From Parasphingorhabdus marina DSM 22363 (GTDB taxonomy: Bacteria > Pseudomonadota > Alphaproteobacteria > Sphingomonadales > Sphingomonadaceae), in NCBI RefSeq assembly GCF_900128895.1, contig NZ_FSQW01000001.1:1364001-1428000 (forward strand): a stretch of DNA of 64,000 nucleotides, given 5' to 3'. Made by a program: the position numbers and the translations under genes. Shown piece by piece: positions 1 through 6,664 of the stretch (position 1 is its first letter; each line of letters opens with the position of its first letter). Below the pieces are notes generated by a model that saw nothing but the letters and a program-made list of their open reading frames with translations, was not told where the DNA came from and did not search any database.

Positions 1-717
1 GCCTGGGTAACGAACCTGCAGATAGGAAATCCGTCCGCTGGAATCGGCCGGAAGCGTCCCGCCATAGACAGCGTTGGTTGGGCCTTCGACAATCGCTTCG
101 CAGTCGGTGCGGGTGCCGCCGGGGTTGGATGCCCCGCCGCTGGCGCAATCCGAAATCGGGGCGCGGCCCAATATCACGACGCCACCCCACTGACCGATGC
201 TGTTGATCCCGGCCGTGCCTTCGACATTCTGACGAGAGGTCATGATGATCGGAGCAGAGGCTGTACCTTCTGCGAAAATCTGTGAACCGCGATTGACGAG
301 CAGGAAGTCGCCGCCGGAGGAACCAAAAAGAACAACGCCCGGTTCTATGGTCAGGATACCGGATGCACCACCATCAACGCCAACTTCGACACCGCCGTTC
401 AGCGAGTAGATCCTGCCGGATTCCTGCGGAATGACGAGGTTGCCGGTGATGGTGCCGGAGATCTGACAGTTGCGAACTTCTTCGCCGTTGCCTGTTGTGA
501 GCGTGCCAACATTCGCTGTGCCGGTGGGGCAGTCAGCCGCCGGGCCAGGGTTCGGAGTTGGTGTTGGAGTTGGCGTCGGAGTTGGCGTTGGAGTGGGGGT
601 TGGCAGAATGACCAGGTTGCCTTCACCGGGTGAAGCCACATCATCGGCACCACAGGCGGACACGGCAAGCGCTGCGGCACTTGCGAAAAGGACGGAACGA
701 CACTTTTTATTGATCAT
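1..717 (-). CDS. Exported lipoprotein with Pro-Thr linker, C-terminus beyond window
   Basis: The reading frame runs from an ATG at 717 off the left edge, so 239 N-terminal residues are seen. A GGAG lies about 10 bases before the start. The N-terminus has a lysine, a hydrophobic stretch and a lipobox (AVSAC, Cys22), so it is probably an outer-membrane or periplasmic lipoprotein. About eight Pro-Thr dipeptides then form a linker, followed by a glycine-rich repetitive part (for example IEPGVVLFGSSGGDFLLVN) that looks like beta-helix surface protein sequence. Similar lipoproteins are known beside TonB receptors in sphingomonads, but no partner is visible here. The molecular function is unknown. 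Confidence 0.75.
   Translation of the reverse strand, partial: MINKKCRSVLFASAAALAVSACGADDVASPGEGNLVILPTPTPTPTPTPTPTPTPNPGPAADCPTGTANVGTLTTGNGEEVRNCQISGTITGNLVIPQESGRIYSLNGGVEVGVDGGASGILTIEPGVVLFGSSGGDFLLVNRGSQIFAEGTASAPIIMTSRQNVEGTAGINSIGQWGGVVILGRAPISDCASGGASNPGGTRTDCEAIVEGPTNAVYGGTLPADSSGRISYLQVRYPG
552..603. repeat. Short tandem repeat encoding the Pro-Thr linker
   Basis: A degenerate six-base tandem repeat (GTTGGA/GTTGGC type on the + strand) encodes the Pro-Thr linker of the lipoprotein on the minus strand. Third positions vary, which suggests selection on the protein rather than recent slippage. Confidence 0.7.
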
Positions 718-953
718 CAGGGATATCTCCGCAAATCGGGTTTGAAACTGTTGAGTTCAAACGATGCGGAACCGAATCAGCTTATCCCCATCGCCTTCGG
801 ACCTGGGCAATAGGCAGGGAAAATGACTCGTTGGTGCGGTTCAGATGACGTTTCAGAGACAAAAATAAGTCATGTATGTTGCTGTTTGTCCGGACATGGC
901 AGAGGAGTCAGGTATTTTGCTGCACTGCAGCAGTTGTAAAATATCGGAGAAAC

Positions 954-977
954 AAAAAACGGCCACAAATGCGGCCG
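954..977 (-). terminator. Rho-independent terminator after the TPR gene
   Basis: Read on the minus strand, CGGCC and GGCCG arms form a short GC-rich stem followed by six T. It lies about 30 bases after the stop of the TPR gene (1008). Confidence 0.75.
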
Positions 978-1007
978 CTCTTGATTCTAATTGTCGCTGT
1001 TATCGAC

Positions 1008-1391
1008 TTAGCGAGACGCCACCCGATTGTTCAGATTGCGCAGGGCCAGTCTGGCCGCATCACGCGAATTGATCACCGTCCCATCGGATAGAACAAGATC
1101 CAGACTGCGATTGCTGTTGATCGCGGATTGGAACATGACAGCCGCGTCACCCATGCGTCCCGTTCGGGCATAGGCCTGTCCCAGATTGATCAGTCGCGCA
1201 GGATCATTTGCCTGGACGTATTTTGCCTGTTCCAGTCGTTCAACGGCCACCTCATTTTTGCCGGCCATCAGGGCATCATAAGCCAGGGCTCCCTTGGCGT
1301 AGCCGATTTCACCCTTGTCGGATTCGGCAGACGCAGGTGTCGCTGTCATCATCAACCCTGTTGCAATCCCCAGTATTTTCAAGATTTTCAT
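1008..1391 (-). CDS. Small exported TPR-repeat protein
   Basis: A 127-residue protein with a clear Sec signal peptide (hydrophobic core, then ATPASAE, cleavage near residue 22). The mature part resembles one or two tetratricopeptide units: ALAYDALMAGKNEVAVERLEQ followed by PARLINLGQAYARTGRMGDAA. It is probably a periplasmic interaction protein; no enzyme motif is visible. A long perfect inverted repeat lies 37 bases before the start and a terminator follows the stop, so it is probably a single-gene transcript. Short exported TPR proteins of this kind are common and uncharacterised in sphingomonads. Confidence 0.75.
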   Translation of the reverse strand: MKILKILGIATGLMMTATPASAESDKGEIGYAKGALAYDALMAGKNEVAVERLEQAKYVQANDPARLINLGQAYARTGRMGDAAVMFQSAINSNRSLDLVLSDGTVINSRDAARLALRNLNNRVASR

Positions 1392-1427
1392 TGCCTGCTC
1401 TCCTATCCGATGACGGATATATTACAG

Positions 1428-1463
1428 AAATATGACAGTTTTTGCAACAAAACTGTCATATTT
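1428..1463. promoter_or_regulatory. Perfect 15-bp inverted repeat upstream of the TPR gene
   Basis: Arms 1428-1442 (AAATATGACAGTTTT) and 1449-1463 are perfectly complementary around the 6-base centre TGCAAC. It lies 37-72 bases before the TPR start, in the 186-base gap after the COG0523 gene. It is AT-rich and has no following T-run, so it looks more like an operator (TGACA/TGTCA half-sites) than a terminator. The regulator is unknown. Confidence 0.6.
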
Positions 1464-1577
1464 GGGAAGCGGCCAAGATGGACAATGCAACTGGATATCC
1501 GGTTCATCTCGAAAGTGAACACCGGCATTGGCATGTTTTTCGGGTGTCAGCGCATAGTTTTTGCCGCCCAAGGCTGG

Positions 1578-2684
1578 CTAGGTTGCACCCAGTCCCATAA
1601 CTTTCGTACCGGCAAATTTGTTCTGCACAAAAGCCAGCATGTCCCGCAATTCGGTTTCTTCCAGATCGCGAAGAATGAAGACAATGCGGGAGCTGCGATC
1701 ATCCCCGGGCCAGTTCTCCAGGATTTCCGGCGGATGCCAGATGTGCTGGACACCGTGAATGACGAGGGGCTTGTCGAGTTCGGCGAGATTGATGATGCCC
1801 TTGACCCGCAGGACGTTGACACCGTTGAACGTCACCAGCATCTCCAGCCAGCTGTCGAACACCTTGGCCGGCAGGGGCTCGTTTATTGTCAGGCAAACGG
1901 ATCTGATCCGGTGGTCATGGCGATTAATGTCGTGTTCGTGGCCGTGACCGTGGGTATGATGGCTGGATTCTCCATGGTGGTGATGGTGATCATGCTCCTC
2001 ATCTTCATAGGCTTCGGCTGCCAGCCAGGATTGTACATCCTCGTGCTTGAGGTCCGGGTTGAAAACAGGGCCATCAAACAGGCCGGCAAGATCTTCTGCC
2101 TCACCCGGAAGCAAGTGGAAGGGAGCCGCTGGATTGAGTTTGCGCAGCCGAGTTTCCAAGCGGGTGATGGCTGCGGCATCGGCAAGGTCGGTCTTCGAAA
2201 TCAGGAGCTGATCCGCAACCGCGACCTGTTTGACCGCCTCGACCTGGGCATCCAGTGTCGCATCGCCATTATACCCGTCAACCAGAGCGATCACGGTCTC
2301 CAGCCGGTACAGGGCCTTTAACTTGTCATCCGCCATCACGGTGTGAATGATCGGTGCGGGGTCCGCCAGACCTGTGGTCTCGATCAGCACCCGGTCAAAC
2401 CAGCGTTCACCGGCACGGGCAAAGCGCCAGGGCGCTTCCCGCAAAGTTTTCTGCAGGTCACCCTTGATCGTACAGCACAGACATCCATTGGCCATTTCAA
2501 CGATTGTGTCATCTTCATTGCTGTGCGCCACCAGATCATGATCAATCCCGATTGAACCGAACTCGTTGATGATAACCAGCGCCCTCGACATCGGGGGCAA
2601 CGGCATCATCCGGTTCAACAGGGTGGTTTTCCCCGAACCCAGAAATCCGGTCAGCAGGGTCACCGGGATCCGTTTGTCTGACAT
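1578..2684 (-). CDS. COG0523 (CobW/ZigA-type) GTPase, probable zinc metallochaperone
   Basis: A 368-residue G3E-family GTPase. Visible motifs are the P-loop GFLGSGKT (residues 13-20), the family metal motif GCLCC (67-71), ETTGLADP (about 102-109) and SKTDLAD as the guanine-specificity loop (about 163-169). A His-rich segment (231-258, about 14 His) precedes the C-terminal CobW_C domain, typical of members that handle Zn2+. It follows a ZnuD-like receptor by 75 bases on the same strand with a Zur-like box upstream, which supports zinc allocation rather than a role in cobalamin synthesis, even though the cobalamin locus is nearby. The CobW name alone would mislead here. Confidence 0.85.
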   Translation of the reverse strand: MSDKRIPVTLLTGFLGSGKTTLLNRMMPLPPMSRALVIINEFGSIGIDHDLVAHSNEDDTIVEMANGCLCCTIKGDLQKTLREAPWRFARAGERWFDRVLIETTGLADPAPIIHTVMADDKLKALYRLETVIALVDGYNGDATLDAQVEAVKQVAVADQLLISKTDLADAAAITRLETRLRKLNPAAPFHLLPGEAEDLAGLFDGPVFNPDLKHEDVQSWLAAEAYEDEEHDHHHHHGESSHHTHGHGHEHDINRHDHRIRSVCLTINEPLPAKVFDSWLEMLVTFNGVNVLRVKGIINLAELDKPLVIHGVQHIWHPPEILENWPGDDRSSRIVFILRDLEETELRDMLAFVQNKFAGTKVMGLGAT

Positions 2685-2715
2685 CAGCGAAAAATCCTTG
2701 AACGGTTTCAGAATC

Positions 2716-2736
2716 GGCAGAATTCGACATTCTGCC
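2716..2736 (-). promoter_or_regulatory. Intercistronic hairpin between receptor and GTPase genes
   Basis: GGCAGAAT and ATTCTGCC form a perfect 8-bp stem with a 5-base loop, extended by ATCGG/CCGAT with one bulged G. It lies between the receptor stop (2760) and the GTPase start (2684). No T-run follows, so it may stabilise or process the transcript, or attenuate it. Confidence 0.45.
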
Positions 2737-2759
2737 CGATCCGGTTATCGCACCTTACA

Positions 2760-4904
2760 TCAAAAACTGATCCGGGCAGAGAGTTTGATGTTCCGGCCGG
2801 ACAGCGGCACGAAATCCTTTGTGAAGCTGGCGTGGCGCCGGGCATCCACGTCAAAAATATTGTCGGCAGACAATATGAGGATGTGCTCCGACTCTGCGCC
2901 CAATGGTTTCCATGACACCGAAGCATTCACCAGGGTGTGACCATCGGTGGGCAGTTCGAAGTCGGTCGTGCGGTTCTGATCATCGACCCACTCCACTTCA
3001 ACCCGCCCGCCCAGCGTGCCAGTATTGGCTTCCACGCCACCGAATAGCCGCAGCGGCGGAATGCGTGGCGCAGGACCACTGCCTTCGATCATTGCGCGGA
3101 CATAGTCGGCGACGGCATCGACAGTGACGGTCAGGTCATCGGACTGTACCACGTCAACCGCCATCTGGGCCTCGAACCCCCAGTATCGCGCATCCGACTG
3201 CAGAAACTGGAAAATGGGCAAGCCGTCTGCCTCACCTCCGGTTTCGATTTCATATATGAAATCATCAAACCAGTTGTGATAGGCTGCCAGCTGGAACCGG
3301 GCCGGACCGCTCTCTCCGCGCAGATAGGCCTCGAGACCCCAGGCGGTTTCCTTCTCAAAAAACGGATTGCCGATCTCAAAAGCCTGGGTGGCAACATGCG
3401 GTCCGTTGGAGAAGAGTTCTTCGGCCGACGGTGCGCGCTCCACGCGGCTGGCGTTGAGGCCAAGGCGAACATCCGGTGTAATGCTGTAATTGGCACCTGC
3501 TGCGACAGAGAACGCGTTGAAATTGCGGTCAACGGGAACAATCACGGCTGCGTCTTCCAGGCCGATAGCGACACTGTCGGATCGCACATCGGTTTTTTCA
3601 TAGCGCGCCGAGAATTCCAGACCGATCTTGTCCCATTCAAGTTCCTGCAGTGTGAACAGGCCATATTGATCGGTGATGTTCGGCGGGACGAAGGCTTCTG
3701 CCCCTACGGCAATGAAATCGCGTGTCGACGCCTGCAAACCGGTTACGCCGCGCCAGCCGTCACGATCAGCCTGGATCAGTTCCAGTCGGGCCTCAAAGCC
3801 TTCGCTATCGAAAACAGTGCCAACCTCGTCGCCCTCAAATTCAGTATGCTCATAGTTGGAATAGCCGGCCCGGAAGCGGATCGACTGCAGAAAACCGCCG
3901 CTCGTGAATATCTCGCCGCGCAAGTCCGCCCGCCATTGCTGCAGATCGATGGAAACGGGTGCTTCCTCCTCCTCGCCCTCTTCCTCGCCTTCCTCACCAT
4001 GATGATCTTCTGCACCGGGCCGTGCCGGAATCCCGTAGCGGGTGTCATAATAACCAAAGGAAGCACCCAGGCTCCCTCGATCATTGATCAGCGCGAATCC
4101 GGCCCCGAAAGTGTAGGTTTCGGTAAAACTGTTTGGCAATACATCACGCAATGCCGCCAGTTCCTGGGCTTCTGCGGCTTCATCCAGATTGCCTTCTTCG
4201 AGTTCCTCCGCTGCAACCTCAAGCTGTTCGGCACGCAATGCGGGGGTCAGAACAAAGCCGCCGACCTCAAGGTCACTGGTTTCCCGAAAACTGCCGTCAA
4301 CATGGACCACAAACTGGTCGCTCAACGCCAGTTCGACGGCGCCGCCGATGCTGGTTTCGTCAAAAGCGGTGGCATAGTTTCCGAGAAGGTCAAAATGATA
4401 TCCGTTCTCCGGAACCACGCGCGGAATCCGGCGATCAATCGCATTGACGGCACCGCCAATGGCCTGACTGCCAAACAGCAAGGCCGCTGGTCCTCGGAAA
4501 ACCTCGATCCGGTCAGTAGTCAGCGGATCAATGGTGACCGCGTGATCAGCCGAAGTATTAGAAACGTCCAGCGTTCCAATCCCGTCCGTCAATACCCGGA
4601 CCCTCTCGCCTTGCAGACCGCGGAGCACCGGGCGCGAGGCCCCGGGACCGAAAGACGTTGCGGATACCCCCGGTTCACCGGTGAGAACGTCTCCGATCTG
4701 GGGCTGGACACGGCGGAGAATGTTGTCCCGGGCAATAACGGAAGTTCCGGCAAGTATGTCGAATTCGTCGACATAATCAGCCGTCACGATAATCGTTTCA
4801 TCATCATCAATCGGGTGATCCAGGCCATCAGCCGAATCTTCAGCGGTCGCAGCTATCGCCGGGGAACTCAGAAATGTCGCCAGCAACAATATGGTCTTTC
4901 TCAT
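2760..4904 (-). CDS. TonB-dependent receptor, ZnuD-like (probable zinc uptake)
   Basis: A 714-residue outer-membrane receptor. It has a signal peptide (cleavage after AIA, about residue 19), a plug domain (about 35-160) with VLRGLQGERVRVLTDG and RIEVFRGPAALLFGSQAIGG, then a beta-barrel ending in ISF, a normal terminal aromatic residue. An external loop at about 299-315 is extremely acidic with two His (AEDHHGEEGEEEGEE), a feature known from zinc receptors of the ZnuD type. With the His-rich GTPase downstream and the Zur-like box upstream, zinc is the best-supported substrate. Other divalent metals remain possible. Confidence 0.85.
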   Translation of the reverse strand: MRKTILLLATFLSSPAIAATAEDSADGLDHPIDDDETIIVTADYVDEFDILAGTSVIARDNILRRVQPQIGDVLTGEPGVSATSFGPGASRPVLRGLQGERVRVLTDGIGTLDVSNTSADHAVTIDPLTTDRIEVFRGPAALLFGSQAIGGAVNAIDRRIPRVVPENGYHFDLLGNYATAFDETSIGGAVELALSDQFVVHVDGSFRETSDLEVGGFVLTPALRAEQLEVAAEELEEGNLDEAAEAQELAALRDVLPNSFTETYTFGAGFALINDRGSLGASFGYYDTRYGIPARPGAEDHHGEEGEEEGEEEEAPVSIDLQQWRADLRGEIFTSGGFLQSIRFRAGYSNYEHTEFEGDEVGTVFDSEGFEARLELIQADRDGWRGVTGLQASTRDFIAVGAEAFVPPNITDQYGLFTLQELEWDKIGLEFSARYEKTDVRSDSVAIGLEDAAVIVPVDRNFNAFSVAAGANYSITPDVRLGLNASRVERAPSAEELFSNGPHVATQAFEIGNPFFEKETAWGLEAYLRGESGPARFQLAAYHNWFDDFIYEIETGGEADGLPIFQFLQSDARYWGFEAQMAVDVVQSDDLTVTVDAVADYVRAMIEGSGPAPRIPPLRLFGGVEANTGTLGGRVEVEWVDDQNRTTDFELPTDGHTLVNASVSWKPLGAESEHILILSADNIFDVDARRHASFTKDFVPLSGRNIKLSARISF

Positions 4905-4920
4905 AGATACAGCCTTTTTA

Positions 4921-4964
4921 CGGGAGAATAAGTGTTATGATATAACGTATCATTTATTCTCCCG
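4921..4964. promoter_or_regulatory. Zur-box-like palindrome inside a 44-bp inverted repeat
   Basis: GTTATGATATAAC at 4934-4946 matches the alphaproteobacterial Zur consensus as recalled (GTTATAnTATAAC) with one mismatch. It is enclosed by perfect outer arms CGGGAGAATA (4921-4930) and TATTCTCCCG (4955-4964), and a second dyad ATGATA/TATCAT (4937-4953) overlaps it. It lies 17-60 bases before the receptor start, where a zinc repressor would act. The consensus is from memory and was not searched. Confidence 0.6.
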
Positions 4965-5130
4965 TTTCTATGATGCAAGCGTTTTTTTTGGTCCCTCACC
5001 AAAAGCGCCTCACCAAGCACGGGATCAGATCTTGATTTTCGAAACCCACGTCCGCTTCAGTTCGCATCGCGGACCCAGGCGGGTATTTTGCTGAGCAAAA
5101 GGTACTCGATGGAACAGGGGCACCCGACCT

Positions 5131-5553
5131 TTACACCAGGATCTTGGCCAGAAAGACTTCCTTGCCGTTTTGGAACCCGGGAAACGCGACTTCCCCGACG
5201 ATTTCGAACCCGTTGGCCATGTGCCATCGCAACGGCTCTTGTTCGTCTCGTTCACAAGAGGTCATCAACAATCCGGCACCACGGTCTGCCATTGCCTTTT
5301 CCCAGGCGCGGTAGAGCAATTTTCCAGCCCCGGAGGTCCGGGACGATGGCAGGACGAAGATCATGTCCATATATGGTATCTTTCCCCAAAAGGAACTCCA
5401 CCGGATAAATCCGATCTCCAGCCCGTCTTCCTGTAGGATCAGATATTCCTTATGCATGATGCATCGTTCAACCCAGTCTTGGGACACATCGCGATCGTGC
5501 GAGAGCAACCAATCCAAATGGTCGGGGCGAGCTATGGAAACACGGCGGGTCAT
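5131..5553 (-). CDS. GNAT-family N-acetyltransferase
   Basis: About 140 residues from the ATG at 5553 (MTRRVSIARPDHLDWL). Upstream in-frame codons to 5664 give Cys- and Pro-rich sequence unlike a GNAT start, so the shorter form is preferred although no strong ribosome binding site is visible. The acetyl-CoA loop is RTSGAGKLLYRAWEKA, with the beta4 strand (YMDMIFVLPS) before it and the C-terminal WHMANGFEIVGEV typical of the fold. The acceptor substrate is unknown. It lies between the zinc pair and cobU and has no evident link to either. Confidence 0.75.
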   Translation of the reverse strand: MTRRVSIARPDHLDWLLSHDRDVSQDWVERCIMHKEYLILQEDGLEIGFIRWSSFWGKIPYMDMIFVLPSSRTSGAGKLLYRAWEKAMADRGAGLLMTSCERDEQEPLRWHMANGFEIVGEVAFPGFQNGKEVFLAKILV

Positions 5554-5755
5554 ACGTGAGTATCGCAAAGCTGCTGCGGGTGGACAAGGGCAACCAGAGC
5601 ACTTGTTTCCGTCTGAAGTTCGACATGACCAATGGGCCGTCCAGGACAGTCCAGCGCCGGACAATCGGTTGAACCAGAGGAAAATCCCTGTCGGCTCGAT
5701 CTGTCCGATGCGGATGAACGGCAGCTGAGGGATTTCATGGAAATATTTGTCTGCC

Positions 5756-6301
5756 TTACTGGCTCGTCCTGCCCTTCAGCCATAATGGCAGGCCTGCCGT
5801 GACCAGCGCGACCTCCCCGGCTTCCCTTGCAAGGCGCTGGTTCATCCATCCGGATTGATCGCGAAACTCTCTGCCCAGCGGGCTCTCCGGGACCACGCCC
5901 GATCCCACCTCGTTGGATACCAGAATGACCGGCCCATCGCTTTTCCTCAAGGCCTCGCTCAGATTGTCCAGCTCGAACGCGATGTCTGCTTCGGACAGCA
6001 TCAGATTACTCAGCCAGATCGTCAGGCAGTCGACGAGCAGCACCGTGCCGGGAGAAGCATTGTCCCGGATCATGTGTGCTATGTTCATCTGCTCTTCAAT
6101 CGTTTGCCAGTTTGACCCGCGATCTTCCCGATGCCGGTTGATGCGATCAGTCATTTCCGCATCAAAAGCTTCCGCCGTTGCGACATAGAGCATTTGCCCT
6201 CCATATTCCTCGGCAAGCTGCTGTCCAAAGCGGCTTTTACCCGAGCGGGTGCCGCCCAGTATCAGCGTGATCTTGCCACTTGTTCGGACTTTGGCGGGCA
6301 T
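5756..6301 (-). CDS. cobU: Adenosylcobinamide kinase / adenosylcobinamide-phosphate guanylyltransferase
   Basis: A 181-residue protein of full family length (CobP in alphaproteobacterial naming). It starts with the P-loop LILGGTRSGKSRFGQQLAEE. It also has the Walker-B-like LLVDCLTIWLSNLML and the conserved SNEVGSGVVPESPLGREFRD segment. It phosphorylates adenosylcobinamide and transfers GMP to it in nucleotide-loop assembly. It is divergent from the riboswitch-controlled operon, with its start about 45 bases from the riboswitch 5' end, so its promoter is separate and lies in the same gap. No riboswitch is seen on its strand. Confidence 0.93.
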   Translation of the reverse strand: MPAKVRTSGKITLILGGTRSGKSRFGQQLAEEYGGQMLYVATAEAFDAEMTDRINRHREDRGSNWQTIEEQMNIAHMIRDNASPGTVLLVDCLTIWLSNLMLSEADIAFELDNLSEALRKSDGPVILVSNEVGSGVVPESPLGREFRDQSGWMNQRLAREAGEVALVTAGLPLWLKGRTSQ

Positions 6302-6347
6302 ATTTCCCTTGCTCCACGATTTCAGGAAGACTAGATCACCTCCTGCT

Positions 6348-6530
6348 ACAGGTTCCCGGAGACGGGATCAAAAGGGAATTCGGAAAGAGGGAAACTTCTC
6401 AGGCCGGAGCTGCCCCCGCAACTGTATCTGGCGAGCATGCCTGTCAAATCCCACTGGACCCAGGTCCGGGAAGGGGACGGGCGATGTGATGACCCAGGAG
6501 CCAGGAGACCTGCCCGTAGCTGTCGTTCTA
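6348..6530 (+). ncRNA. Adenosylcobalamin riboswitch
   Basis: The conserved core is readable in order: AAAAGGGAA near 6371, CCGGAGCTGCCCCCGCAACTG near 6404, and the B12 box AGCCAGGAGACCTGCC at about 6500-6514. The aptamer limits are approximate. It precedes a BtuB-type receptor gene and so controls the corrinoid operon. About 100 bases of expression platform follow. Confidence 0.93.
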
Positions 6531-6632
6531 TCATGCGGACGGGGTGTGCCATATGATCGGGGATTTCCTCGCGTAGCGATGATTAACTTCGGGCTGCGCA
6601 TGTGGGAACCCCGCAGGCGACTGGATGCGTGG

Positions 6633-6657
6633 CCTTTTTGAATGGATTTCAAAAAGG
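6633..6657 (+). promoter_or_regulatory. Hairpin sequestering the ribosome binding site of the riboswitch-controlled gene
   Basis: CCTTTTTGAA (6633-6642) pairs perfectly with TTCAAAAAGG (6648-6657) around a 5-base loop. The right arm contains most of the AAGGA ribosome binding site that serves the ATG at 6665. This is the expected off-state of a translational riboswitch. Confidence 0.7.
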
Positions 6658-6664
6658 AATAATC

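Noticed and set aside
552-603. Tandem repeat as a possible CRISPR
   Set aside because: Units of six bases without spacers, in frame with a Pro-Thr linker of a lipoprotein.
1128-2321. 397-codon plus-strand open frame
   Set aside because: Antisense to the COG0523 GTPase and TPR genes and without motifs; the hydrophobic stretch comes from the complement of the His codons.
1578-2684. GTPase as cobalamin cobW
   Set aside because: The His-rich segment, ZnuD-like partner and Zur-like box favour zinc; it lies outside the cobalamin locus and on the other strand from the riboswitch operon.
3276-4931. 551-codon open frame on the plus strand
   Set aside because: It is entirely antisense to the ZnuD-like receptor, with no family motif and no ribosome binding site; a frame shadow of a GC-rich gene.
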